Source: an uncultured Dorea sp. (GTDB taxonomy: Bacteria; Bacillota; Clostridia; Lachnospirales; Lachnospiraceae). From it: a stretch of 33,598 nucleotides of DNA. The position numbers and the translations under genes were made by a program. Where the stretch lies: positions 1-33,598 of the forward strand of contig CAPEBR010000044.1 of the NCBI GenBank assembly GCA_948602995.1, written 5' to 3'. The number at the start of each line of letters is the position of its first letter. The stretch's first letter is position 1. Below the pieces are notes generated by a model, which was not told where the DNA came from, did no database searches, and worked only from the letters and a program-made list of their open reading frames with translations. Shown in pieces: positions 8,396 through 16,310 of this stretch.

Positions 8396-11300
8396 ACTGA
8401 TCATAAGCGCATTTGGTCCCTATGCGGGGAAGCTTCCGGAAATCGAATTTGATACCTTTGAAGAAAAGGGTTTGTTTTTGATATCCGGGGATACTGGAGC
8501 GGGGAAAACTACCATATTTGATGCTATATGTTTTGCGTTATATGGAACGACTAGCGGAATGTACAGGGATACGAGAAATTTAAGAAGCGAGTACGCCAGG
8601 GATTCTGTCCAGAGTTATGTGGACTTTTATTTTTCACATCAGGGGCGTGAATTCCATGTCTGGAGGCAGCCGTCTTATGAAAGAAAAAAGCAGCGTGGTA
8701 CAGGTGTGATACTGGAGAAAGAAAAGGCGGTTCTTTATGAGGAGGGGCGGGCGCCAACCGAGGGCCTGACTCAGGTTAATAAGGCTGTAAGGGAACTGCT
8801 GCACATCGATGAGAAGCAGTTTAAACAGATTGTAATGATCGCGCAAGGGGAATTCTGGGATTTACTGAATGCCAAGACGGATCATAGAACAGAGATACTA
8901 CGTACCATATTTTCAACGAGCGGATACAAAAACATAGAATACAGACTGAAGGATCGAATGGATGCAAGTTATAAGATGCAGGCAAATGCTGAAAACAGTA
9001 TTATTCAGCATTTTGAGGATGTGTCGGCAAATGAGGAGGATGAGCTTTCAGGCAGGCTGGAGGATCTTAAGAGCAGGGCTGTAAGCTCCCGGAGCGCATG
9101 GAATTTAGATGAAATCCTGGACGTAACAAAGCGCCTGATTTTGTCAGACAGAGAACGATTAAAGTACATGAAAGCCGATCTGAAAAAAGCAGAGGCGGAG
9201 CTAAAGAAGAACAATGAGAAGCTTGCGCTGGCTAAGACCAATAACAGCTTTATTGAAAAAAGAAATAAACTGGCAAGGGAAAAAGAGGAACTTGAAAAGA
9301 GAAAAACGGAAATGGATGGACGAATCCTGCTTTTGGACAAACAAAAGAAAGCCACCCGTAATGTGAATCCATCTTATATTGTGTGGAGGAAAAAGTGTGA
9401 CGAGGTATCTGTGACTAGAAATCACATGAAAACAGCAAAATCCAGTCTGGAGACAGCGAAGGCAGATGTAAAGCAGGCGAAAGACGCGCTTGACGGCATC
9501 AAAAGGCTGGAGCCGGAGGCTGACAGATTAAAGCAGGTGATAAGCAGGATTAACGATGAGGAACCGAAATACCAGCAAAAGGAAGAGCTTGAAGCAAAGC
9601 TGAAAAAACTTGCAGAACTCAATAAAAAGATCAGCGAAGAAGAGGCAGATTTAAAAGAAAATGAGAAGGCTCTTAAGGAGAAGATAAAAGCACTGAATAA
9701 GACAGTTAAGGAATTAAGGGATAAACCGGCTGAACTGATAGAGGCAAAAAATCAGAGAGAAAAGCTGACAGGGCTTATGGCGGATTTCGATACGATCACA
9801 GGCAGGCAGATTCCGGAAAGGGAAAAAAGGAAAAAGGATCTTTCAAAAAAACAGAAATCATTTTTAGATGCGCGTGACAAATATAAAGAAGCAGGCAGCA
9901 GGAGAGAAGAGGCTGAGCACATGCTCGAAGACAGCAGAGCCGGCATTTTGGCGGAAAAACTTGTAGAGGGTGGGAAATGCCCGGTGTGTGGTTCCGTGCA
10001 TCATCCAGAACCGGCTAAGCGGAGAGAGACTTCGATTTCAGAAGATGATTTCAAAAAGCTTCAGGAAGAAGAGGATAAGCTTCAGGAGAAAAAGAACCAT
10101 GCAAATACGGAAGCGCAAATAGCAAAGACATCGCTAGAGGAATTCGAGAGGCAGCTTGAGACAAGGATATTGGATTGCATGAAAAGCCCGCTTCTTGATA
10201 TGGGCAGGGAGGAAGAATCTCTTGAGGAACTAATCAGGGCAGTAAAGAAAGCAAAAACGCAGGTTCGGACGATGTCAGAGGAGTACCATCAAAAATGGAT
10301 TTCCCTTGACAGGGATTGCAAGGAGCTTAAGAAAGCTGAAAAAGACCTTGAAACTGCACAGGGAAATGAAACAGAGAAGCTCAATTCAAAAAAAGAGGAA
10401 CTCGGCCAAAGCAGACAAAAAATGAAACAGGAACTGACGGAAACGCAGGCCATATTAGGGACATTTGAAAAATTGAGCTTTCCGGACTGGAAAACGGCAA
10501 AAAAAGAGAGAAGACAAGCTGAGACGAAGAAAAATAAGATATTAGAGGATATCGCGAAGGCAGAGGAGGAAAAGAAAAAAGCTGATAACAATGTTACCGC
10601 TGCCATGTCAGAGTGGAAGACACTGAATGGCAGCCTGAACCAGCAGGAAAAGGATGAAGAAGATTTAAAAAAGAAGCTGGATAAAGAAATCAGCGCGAAT
10701 GGCTTCTCTTCTGTGAAGGAAATGATGACATACGTTGTGAAGGAAGATGATATCACATTGTCGGATAAGGTGATTCATGAATATGCTCAGGCTGTTGCAA
10801 CGAATAAGAAACAACTTTCAGATGCCGAGCTGGATGCAAAAGGAAAAAAGGTGATAGAGATTGAGGCATTAAAGGCAGTATGTGCTGAGCAGAGTGCAGG
10901 TGTAGACCTGATCAGGAAGAACTATCACAATAGCGAAAACAGAATGCGTACAAATGAAGAGAAACACAAGAGTATCCTTGACAGGAGAGAGGAATTAGAA
11001 AAGGCACGCAAAGAGAATGCAATCTGTCAGCGGCTTTATCATCTGGTCAAAGGCACAACCGGAAACGGAAAGATCACACTGGAGCAGTACATACAGGCAG
11101 CTGGATTTGACGGGATTATCGCTGCTGCAAACAGGCGGCTGCTGCCGATGAGCGGCGGACAGTATGAACTATATCGCCAGGAGGATTCTCCTGGTAAGAA
11201 AAGCAATAATTTCCTTGACCTTGAAGTGTTAGACAATTATACGGGACACAGAAGGCCTGTGGGAAATCTTTCCGGCGGGGAAAGCTTTAAGGCTTCACTG

Positions 11301-11558
11301 AGCCTCGCTCTGGGATTATCTGATACCGTGTCGTCTAATCTTGGCGGTGTGCAGATGGATGCACTCTTTGTGGATGAAGGCTTTGGAACGTTAGACCGGA
11401 AATCAATAGACAGTGCGATGGAAATTTTAATAAACCTGACCGGAAGCAGCAAGCTGGTGGGAATTATCAGCCACAGAGAGGAACTTATAGAAAATATCCC
11501 GCAGCAGATCAGGGTTAAAAAGACAAAAGATGGAAGCCAGATAACCATTGAACGTTAG
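8382..11558 (+). CDS. sbcC: Exonuclease subunit SbcC (Rad50-type SMC ATPase)
   Basis: This is the SMC-like ATPase partner of SbcD. The 1058-residue protein starts with an ABC half containing Walker A (GDTGAGKTT near residues 32-40) and a QGEFWDLL segment. It continues through a very long Lys/Glu-rich coiled coil broken by the zinc hook CPVCGSVHHP (cysteines near 533 and 536). It ends with the second ABC half, with signature LSGGESFKASL and Walker B/D-loop ALFVDEGFGTLD. The coiled coil accounts for the many long antisense open frames here. The stop codon TAG shares its G with the first base of a 34-bp palindrome that can act as terminator. Confidence 0.96.
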   Translation: MRPVKLIISAFGPYAGKLPEIEFDTFEEKGLFLISGDTGAGKTTIFDAICFALYGTTSGMYRDTRNLRSEYARDSVQSYVDFYFSHQGREFHVWRQPSYERKKQRGTGVILEKEKAVLYEEGRAPTEGLTQVNKAVRELLHIDEKQFKQIVMIAQGEFWDLLNAKTDHRTEILRTIFSTSGYKNIEYRLKDRMDASYKMQANAENSIIQHFEDVSANEEDELSGRLEDLKSRAVSSRSAWNLDEILDVTKRLILSDRERLKYMKADLKKAEAELKKNNEKLALAKTNNSFIEKRNKLAREKEELEKRKTEMDGRILLLDKQKKATRNVNPSYIVWRKKCDEVSVTRNHMKTAKSSLETAKADVKQAKDALDGIKRLEPEADRLKQVISRINDEEPKYQQKEELEAKLKKLAELNKKISEEEADLKENEKALKEKIKALNKTVKELRDKPAELIEAKNQREKLTGLMADFDTITGRQIPEREKRKKDLSKKQKSFLDARDKYKEAGSRREEAEHMLEDSRAGILAEKLVEGGKCPVCGSVHHPEPAKRRETSISEDDFKKLQEEEDKLQEKKNHANTEAQIAKTSLEEFERQLETRILDCMKSPLLDMGREEESLEELIRAVKKAKTQVRTMSEEYHQKWISLDRDCKELKKAEKDLETAQGNETEKLNSKKEELGQSRQKMKQELTETQAILGTFEKLSFPDWKTAKKERRQAETKKNKILEDIAKAEEEKKKADNNVTAAMSEWKTLNGSLNQQEKDEEDLKKKLDKEISANGFSSVKEMMTYVVKEDDITLSDKVIHEYAQAVATNKKQLSDAELDAKGKKVIEIEALKAVCAEQSAGVDLIRKNYHNSENRMRTNEEKHKSILDRREELEKARKENAICQRLYHLVKGTTGNGKITLEQYIQAAGFDGIIAAANRRLLPMSGGQYELYRQEDSPGKKSNNFLDLEVLDNYTGHRRPVGNLSGGESFKASLSLALGLSDTVSSNLGGVQMDALFVDEGFGTLDRKSIDSAMEILINLTGSSKLVGIISHREELIENIPQQIRVKKTKDGSQITIER

Positions 11559-11591
11559 GGGACGGGGTATTTTTAAAAATACCCCGTCCCC
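11558..11591. repeat. GGGGACGGGG palindrome, copy 1 (34 bp)
   Basis: This is a perfect palindrome: GGGGACGGGG (11558-11567), an A/T core (11568-11581), then CCCCGTCCCC (11582-11591). It begins on the last base of the sbcC stop codon. As RNA it would form a very stable hairpin, though no T-run follows the right arm. Related copies are at 19650-19691, 19697-19712 and 28996-29010. Confidence 0.85.
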
Positions 11592-11619
11592 GATGGGACT
11601 AAATCAAAACCACGGAACA

Positions 11620-11625
11620 TATAAT
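11620..11625 (+). promoter_or_regulatory. Possible -10 element for the deacetylase gene
   Basis: TATAAT at 11620-11625 lies 35 bases before the deacetylase start. The expected -35 position (about 11597-11602, GACTAA) is poor, so this may be an activator- or sporulation-sigma-dependent promoter, or not a promoter at all. Confidence 0.3.
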
Positions 11626-11660
11626 ACAGGTAAAAGTATAGGTTCTGGGGTTTTAGATTT

Positions 11661-12434
11661 ATGAAGGAAGAGACGAAACGCAGATGGAGAAATCGCGGAA
11701 TTTTGGTACTTACGCTTATGGTGGCCCTTGCAGGTTCATATAAGTATGTGGAAAGCTATGTCTCTGTCTCCAGTAATGTAAACGGGAGAGAGCTTCCTAT
11801 TTATTCTGTGGATACAGAAGAAAAGAAGGTGGCTCTCTCTTTTGATGCGGCCTGGGGAAACGAGGATACACAGAAGATTCTTGACATTTTGAAAGAGAAT
11901 GATGTGCATGTCACCTTTTTCATGACCGGAGGCTGGGTAGAAAGCTATCCGGATGATGTAAAAGCGATTCACAAGGCAGGCCATGATCTGGGAAACCACA
12001 GTGAGAATCACAAAAATATGTCCCAGCTCTCAGATGATGAAAAGACAAAGGAACTTCTCAGTGTTCATGAGAAGGTGAAGAAACTGACCGGAGTGGATAT
12101 GGAGCTGTTCCGTCCGCCTTACGGGGATTATGATGACCAGGTGGTCCTGAATGCGAAGGGAAATGGGTATTATACAATCCAGTGGAGTGTGGACAGTTTA
12201 GACTGGAAGGACTACGGTGCAGACAGCATCATTGACACAGTCCTGAATCACGAGGCGCTGGAAAACGGATCGATCATCCTCTGCCACAACGGTGCAAAGT
12301 ACACGGCAGAAGCCCTGGAAGCCTTGATCAAAGGGCTTAAGGAAAAGGGATATGAGATTGTCCCCATATCAGAGCTGATCTATAAAAAGGACTACCACAT
12401 GGACGTAACCGGAAAGCAGATTAAAGACTCTTAA
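11661..12434 (+). CDS. Polysaccharide deacetylase, PdaB-like
   Basis: This is a metal-dependent NodB-fold deacetylase that removes acetyl groups from a cell-wall or spore-cortex glycan. The 257-residue protein has one N-terminal membrane segment (about 13-28), so it is anchored outside or in the forespore membrane. Catalytic motifs are in order: SFDAAWG with D62, GNHSENH with metal ligands H113 and H117, RPPYGDYD (151-158), WSVDSLDW (176-183) and LCHN with H209. The FDAAWG variant of motif 1 is characteristic of the sporulation protein PdaB group (family knowledge). ATG 11661 follows a modest GGGG at 11647-11650. It stands alone between two palindromic stretches. The exact substrate is inferred. 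Confidence 0.88.
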   Translation: MKEETKRRWRNRGILVLTLMVALAGSYKYVESYVSVSSNVNGRELPIYSVDTEEKKVALSFDAAWGNEDTQKILDILKENDVHVTFFMTGGWVESYPDDVKAIHKAGHDLGNHSENHKNMSQLSDDEKTKELLSVHEKVKKLTGVDMELFRPPYGDYDDQVVLNAKGNGYYTIQWSVDSLDWKDYGADSIIDTVLNHEALENGSIILCHNGAKYTAEALEALIKGLKEKGYEIVPISELIYKKDYHMDVTGKQIKDS

Positions 12435-12590
12435 GCTTCCTAAACTTCTTGATTTCCAGGAATAGCCTGGACAGAAAACTGGCACAATATGATGCGGGAA
12501 TGCCCCGGGGGCGCGTGCTATATTTAGAATTGTCAGAAAAGTGAAGGATTTGGAAGGCAAAAGTTTTTCATATTTCTTCTGTAATATTAT

Positions 12591-12598
12591 GCTATAAT
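12591..12598 (+). promoter_or_regulatory. Extended -10 promoter element upstream of the hydrogenase regulator
   Basis: TG-C-TATAAT (TG at 12590-12591, TATAAT at 12593-12598) is a good extended -10. The -35 region is A/T-rich without a clear hexamer. A transcript from here would begin near 12605 and carry the 166-base hairpin-rich element before the TM1266-like gene. The 12435-12590 stretch upstream holds no gene; its start, after the deacetylase stop, shows only weak hairpins. Confidence 0.45.
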
Positions 12599-12643
12599 AA
12601 AAAGGCTTATATATAATTGTGAGGGAGCCATCACTTTATCGGT

Positions 12644-12809
12644 CTAGTACAACGAAAATTAAGTTTTGAATAGTTTGACGCAGAATATTTTTCTGAGAGT
12701 GCTGCTTCACAAACGCAGGCGTAGTGGGCTACGCTGACTGAATGCGGGGCAAATTAGCCGCAAAGTGGGGCGTGCAGGTGGCAGGAATGAATTTTCAAAC
12801 ACGCTCTAG
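12644..12809. other. Hairpin-rich element bounded by CTAG ... AAAATT inverted ends
   Basis: The 166-bp stretch begins CTAG (12644-12647) plus AAAATT and ends AATTTT plus CTAG (12806-12809), giving gapped inverted ends. Inside are perfect hairpins: CAGAA/TTCTG (12681-12695) and GCGTAG/CTACGC (12719-12734). Further pairings are possible, such as CTGC/GCAG and TGCGG/CCGCA. It contains no open reading frame and differs in composition from its neighbours. It could be a structured 5' leader RNA for the hydrogenase regulator or a small non-autonomous mobile element. A separate hairpin CGGGGC/GCCCCG sits at 12821-12837. Confidence 0.45.
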
Positions 12810-12888
12810 ATGCCGTGCAGCGGGGCACGCGGCCCCGTAAGCAGTGAGGAACTGTGCAGAAATATACAGGCAGGAAGAAGAGGGGCAT

Positions 12889-13134
12889 ATGGAGAGCAGG
12901 GTTTCAGTAATCAGCATTATTGTAAAGGATGAGGAATCAGCCGCGGCAGTGAACGATATTCTGCACGAATACCGGCAGTATATCATTGGACGCATGGGCA
13001 TCCCCTACAGGGAGAGAAAGGTATCTATCATCAGCGTGGTGATGGATGCGCCCGGGACGGCAGTGAGCGCCTTGTCAGGGAAGCTGGGAATGCTGCAGGG
13101 AGTTAGTGCAAAGACCCTGACAGCAAAATTATAA
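12889..13134 (+). CDS. TM1266-family iron-only hydrogenase system regulator
   Basis: This is a small ACT-like domain protein of the TM1266 family, named for its association with [FeFe]-hydrogenase genes; its molecular role is not established. ATG 12889 is used because AGAGGGG lies at 12879-12885; an in-frame upstream GTG/ATG at about 12844 has no good site. The 81-residue product shows the family pattern: beta strand VSVISIIVKD, helix, then YIIGRMGIPYRER, a second strand VSIISVVMDAP, and ALSGKLGMLQGVSAKT. The first cysteine-free half and the length fit the family. It sits before a ferredoxin-reducing oxidoreductase operon, which fits a link between hydrogen and ferredoxin metabolism. No hydrogenase gene is in this window. 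Confidence 0.88.
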   Translation: MESRVSVISIIVKDEESAAAVNDILHEYRQYIIGRMGIPYRERKVSIISVVMDAPGTAVSALSGKLGMLQGVSAKTLTAKL

Positions 13135-13137
13135 GTA

Positions 13138-13215
13138 AGGAACTGTGCGTAAATAACTTGTGCATATGAAGATTTATCCTGCGCTATCTGCACAAGCTAT
13201 TTACGGGCAGTTCCT
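13138..13215. repeat. 27-bp near-perfect inverted repeat
   Basis: The arms 13138-13164 and 13189-13215 match at 24 of 27 positions around a 24-base loop. Each arm begins AGGAACTG and ends CTTGTGCA. A partial copy of the same arm (AGGAACTGTGCAGAAATA) occurs at 12847-12864, before the hydrogenase regulator, so the motif flanks that gene on both sides. No T-run follows. It may be a small palindromic mobile element or an RNA stem between the regulator and the por operon. Confidence 0.7.
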
Positions 13216-13286
13216 AAGATCAGCAGGACAGGCGAAGGCAGAACGAGTAAGATCGCGACAGAAAACAGCAGAAAGGAAGAAGGAAC

Positions 13287-13859
13287 ATGAGTAACTTAAC
13301 AGAGATCAGGTGGCATGGCCGGGGAGGCCAGGGCGCCAAGACGGCTGCGCTGCTTCTTGCGGACGTGGCTTTTCAGACAGGAAAATATGTACAGGGCTTT
13401 CCGGAGTATGGCCCGGAGCGTATGGGTGCGCCGATTACAGCATATAACCGCATCAGTGATACCGTAATCCGGGCGCACTCGAACATTTATGACCCGGAAT
13501 ATGTAGTGGTAGTTGACGAGTCCCTGCTGGAGGGGGTTGACGTAACAGGAGGACTTAAGAAGGAAGGCGCGATTCTGGTTAATACCTCCCGCAGCAAGGA
13601 GGAGATCATTCCACATCTAAAAGGATATGAGGGGAAGGTTTACACCATTGACGCACATAAGGTGTCCATGGCGACCATGGGAAGATATTTTCCAAACACT
13701 CCTCTTCTTGCCGCGATCGTAAAAGTGGCAGGGCTCATGGACGAGGAGACATTCCTTCGGGAGATGCGCGCATCCTTCTCCCATAAATTTGCCAGCAAGC
13801 CGGAGGTTATTGACGGCAACATGGCGGCACTTGAGATGGCATTTAAGGAGGTACAGTGA
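13287..13859 (+). CDS. porG: 2-oxoacid:ferredoxin oxidoreductase, gamma subunit
   Basis: This is the gamma subunit of a four-subunit pyruvate/2-oxoacid:ferredoxin oxidoreductase. The enzyme oxidises a 2-oxoacid plus CoA to acyl-CoA and CO2 and reduces ferredoxin. The 190-residue protein shows the family N-terminus IRWHGRGGQGAKTAALLLAD, followed by VQGFPEYGPERMGAPITAYNRI. ATG 13287 follows GGAAGAAGGAAC. The gene is first in the order gamma-delta-alpha-beta, the same as in Thermotoga and archaeal por operons. Most Lachnospiraceae use a single-chain enzyme for pyruvate, so this one may serve another oxoacid. No promoter was found between 13216 and 13286; read-through from the regulator gene is possible. 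Confidence 0.9.
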   Translation: MSNLTEIRWHGRGGQGAKTAALLLADVAFQTGKYVQGFPEYGPERMGAPITAYNRISDTVIRAHSNIYDPEYVVVVDESLLEGVDVTGGLKKEGAILVNTSRSKEEIIPHLKGYEGKVYTIDAHKVSMATMGRYFPNTPLLAAIVKVAGLMDEETFLREMRASFSHKFASKPEVIDGNMAALEMAFKEVQ

Positions 13860-14161
13860 TGGCGGCAGATATAACAAGATTAGGCGCGAAGGCGAACTGG
13901 AGGGATCTTACAGAGGGCATGATTATTGCCGGGGCAGGGACTTCTAAGGACTTTAATACCGGCGAGTGGTCAACGGACAAGCCGGAGTTTATAGAAGATA
14001 AATGTAAGCAGTGTCTGCTATGCGTTCCGGTCTGCCCGGACAGCTGCATTCCGGTAAAGGATATGAAAAGAGGAGCATTTGACTATGATCACTGCAAGGG
14101 CTGCGGCATCTGCGTGAAGGCATGTCCCTTCGGCGCGATTACAATGGAAGGGGTGAAATAA
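13859..14161 (+). CDS. porD: 2-oxoacid:ferredoxin oxidoreductase, delta (ferredoxin-like) subunit
   Basis: This subunit carries two [4Fe-4S] clusters that pass electrons from the catalytic subunits to ferredoxin. ATG 13859 overlaps the porG stop codon (TGATG) and lies 7 bases after GGAGG (13847-13851), so it is preferred to the GTG at 13856. Of about 100 residues, the second half holds two classic motifs: CKQCLLCVPVCP and CKGCGICVKACP, each CxxCxxCxxxCP. The first half has the family stretch AGTSKDFNTGEWSTDKPEF. Confidence 0.93.
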   Translation: MAADITRLGAKANWRDLTEGMIIAGAGTSKDFNTGEWSTDKPEFIEDKCKQCLLCVPVCPDSCIPVKDMKRGAFDYDHCKGCGICVKACPFGAITMEGVK

Positions 14162-14162
14162 C

Positions 14163-15344
14163 ATGGCAAAGAGAGACAGATTATCAGGAAATGAAGCGGT
14201 AGCGATCGCTTTAAGACAGATTAACCCGGATGTATTTCCGGCATTCCCTATTACCCCGTCCACAGAGATTCCTCAGTATTTTGCCTCCTTTGTGGCAAAT
14301 GGACAGGTAGATACAGAATTTATTCCGGTAGAGAGCGAGCACAGCTCCATGAGCGCCGCAATCGGAGCCTCTGCGGCAGGGGCAAGGAGCCTTACGGCAA
14401 CCTCCTCCTGCGGTCTTGCCTATATGTGGGAGGAACTTTACATAGCGGCGTCCAACAGACTTCCTCTGGCGCTGGCTCTTGTAAACCGCGCTCTTTCAGG
14501 CCCTATCAACATTAACTGCGACCATTCAGACAGCATGGGCGCAAGAGATGCGGGATGGATACAGATGTATGCGGAAAATAACCAGGAAGCCTACGACAAT
14601 ATGGTACAGGCTTACCGGATCAGCGAGCATAAGGATGTAAGACTTCCGATTATGATCTGCCAGGACGGCTTTATCACAAGCCATGCGGTGGAGAATATTG
14701 AACTGTTAGAGGATCAGGATGTGAAAGACTTTGTGGGAGAGTATCATCCGGAGAATTATCTTCTGAACCCAGACTGCCCTGCGGCAGTAGGCCCCTATTC
14801 CATCACAGACTATTATATGGAGGCAAAGCGTAATCAGGCAGAGGGGATGAAGCATGTAAGCCAGGTGGTTCTTGATGTGGCGAAGGAATTTGAGTGTATT
14901 TCCGGAAGGGCATACGGTCTGTTCGAGGAATACCATATGGAGGATGCCGAGATGGCGGTTGTCATGATCGGTTCCGCAGCCGGCACAACCAAGGATGCCA
15001 TTGACCGATTAAGAGAGAATGGAGTAAAGGCAGGCTTAATTAAGATCCGTCTCTACCGTCCGTTCCCGGCATCTGAGCTTGCAGAAGCCCTTAAACATGT
15101 AAAGGCAGTTGCGATTATGGACCGGGCGGAGGGTTACACCAACCACGGAGGCCCCCTTGGAGCAGATGTTATGTCAGCGCTTTACAGAGTACACGCAGAC
15201 GCGCTGGCAGTGAACTATATCTATGGACTCGGCGGACGCGACGTCCGTGTGGAGGATATGGAAGGCGTATTTGAAGCCCTAAAGCAGATCATAGAAGAAG
15301 GCGATGCGGGCGAGACCTATCGCTATCTTGGGCTTAGAGAGTAA
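14163..15344 (+). CDS. porA: 2-oxoacid:ferredoxin oxidoreductase, alpha subunit
   Basis: This is the alpha subunit, forming part of the active site with the thiamine-diphosphate-binding beta subunit. Its 393 residues match the usual PorA length. Typical stretches are the N-terminal FPAFPITPSTEIPQYFASFV, VESEHSSMSAAIGASAAGAR, and later RALSGPININCDHSDSMGARD with GWIQMYAENNQEAYDN. The RxxGPxxxxxxDHSD region resembles enzymes grouped as pyruvate-type, but related subunits use branched-chain or aromatic oxoacids, so substrate is not settled. It starts one base after the porD stop, behind AAGGGGTG. Confidence 0.92.
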   Translation: MAKRDRLSGNEAVAIALRQINPDVFPAFPITPSTEIPQYFASFVANGQVDTEFIPVESEHSSMSAAIGASAAGARSLTATSSCGLAYMWEELYIAASNRLPLALALVNRALSGPININCDHSDSMGARDAGWIQMYAENNQEAYDNMVQAYRISEHKDVRLPIMICQDGFITSHAVENIELLEDQDVKDFVGEYHPENYLLNPDCPAAVGPYSITDYYMEAKRNQAEGMKHVSQVVLDVAKEFECISGRAYGLFEEYHMEDAEMAVVMIGSAAGTTKDAIDRLRENGVKAGLIKIRLYRPFPASELAEALKHVKAVAIMDRAEGYTNHGGPLGADVMSALYRVHADALAVNYIYGLGGRDVRVEDMEGVFEALKQIIEEGDAGETYRYLGLRE

Positions 15345-15359
15345 GGGGGAGGATAAAAG

Positions 15360-16295
15360 ATGAGCTATAATTTTAAAGAGACCATGAATAAACCGGAACG
15401 TTTAGCTCCGGGACACAGAATGTGCGCAGGCTGCGGCGGAACCATTGCAGTAAGAAATGTCCTGCGCGGACTTCATGAAGGGGACAGGGCAGTTATTGGC
15501 AATGCTACCGGTTGCCTGGAGGTGTCCACCTTTACCTACCCCTATACAGCATGGGAGGACAGCTACATCCACAATGCCTTTGAAAATGCGGGAGCGACCT
15601 TAAGCGGAGTGGAAGGAGCCTACAAAGCGTTAAGAAAAAAAGGAAAATTAAACGACACCTATAAATTCATCACCTTCGGCGGCGACGGAGGAACCTACGA
15701 TATTGGTTTCCAGTCCCTGTCAGGGGCCATGGAGAGGAATCATGACCTGGTATACGTATGTTATGACAACGGAGCATACATGAATACCGGAATCCAGCGC
15801 TCTTCCGCAACGCCTATGTACGCGGATACGACTACGACTCCGGTGGGAAGTGAAAGCAACGGAAAGCCTCAGAACAGGAAGGATCTGGCGGCAATCATTG
15901 CGGCTCATGATGTGCCCTATGTGGCACAGACCACCTTTGTACAGAATTTTAAAGATTTACACATAAAATCAGAAAAGGCGATCTACACGCCAGGGGCGGC
16001 ATTCCTGAATATTATGGCGCCGTGTCCCCGGGGATGGAGATACAATACCCCGGATATTATGGAGATCTGCAAGCTGGGCGTGGAGACTTGCTACTGGCCC
16101 TTATTCGAGGTTGTGGAAGGGAAATGGATCCTGAACTACGAGCCGAAGAAGAAGCTTCCGGTTGAGGATTTCCTAAGACCCCAGGGAAGATTTAAGCATC
16201 TGTTTAAGAAAGGAAATGAATACCTCCTTGAGGAGTTCCAAAAGGAAGTAGACAGAAGATGGGAGGAGCTTAAGTTCAGGTGTTCCAGGGCTTAA
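15360..16295 (+). CDS. porB: 2-oxoacid:ferredoxin oxidoreductase, beta (TPP-binding) subunit
   Basis: This is the beta subunit holding thiamine diphosphate and one [4Fe-4S] cluster. The 311-residue protein has APGHRMCAGCGG (cluster cysteines near 22 and 25), NATGCLEVST, and the diphosphate-binding motif GDGGTYDIGFQSLSGAMERN. That motif is followed by YVCYDNGAYMNTGIQRSSATP, typical of PorB. A conserved later cysteine lies in MAPCPRGW. It starts behind AAGGGGGAGG (15343-15352). The sodium symporter gene follows after 15 bases, so transport and oxidation are probably co-expressed. Confidence 0.93.
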   Translation: MSYNFKETMNKPERLAPGHRMCAGCGGTIAVRNVLRGLHEGDRAVIGNATGCLEVSTFTYPYTAWEDSYIHNAFENAGATLSGVEGAYKALRKKGKLNDTYKFITFGGDGGTYDIGFQSLSGAMERNHDLVYVCYDNGAYMNTGIQRSSATPMYADTTTTPVGSESNGKPQNRKDLAAIIAAHDVPYVAQTTFVQNFKDLHIKSEKAIYTPGAAFLNIMAPCPRGWRYNTPDIMEICKLGVETCYWPLFEVVEGKWILNYEPKKKLPVEDFLRPQGRFKHLFKKGNEYLLEEFQKEVDRRWEELKFRCSRA

Positions 16296-16310
16296 GGACA
16301 GAAGAATGAT

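Noticed and set aside
8382..11558. Several long antisense open frames inside sbcC (for example 10289-10756, minus, 155 residues, Ser/Phe-rich).
   Set aside because: They are mirror images of the Lys/Glu-rich coiled coil: AAG/GAA codons read backwards give Phe/Leu/Ser without stops. No ribosome binding sites or known motifs.
12644..12843. T-box or other known riboswitch.
   Set aside because: I could not find the T-box sequence, a terminator/antiterminator pair or another riboswitch core that I know.
13287..16295. Split single-chain pyruvate:ferredoxin oxidoreductase (nifJ).
   Set aside because: The four genes have separate starts, ribosome binding sites and lengths typical of the genuine four-subunit enzyme, so this is not a broken fused gene.
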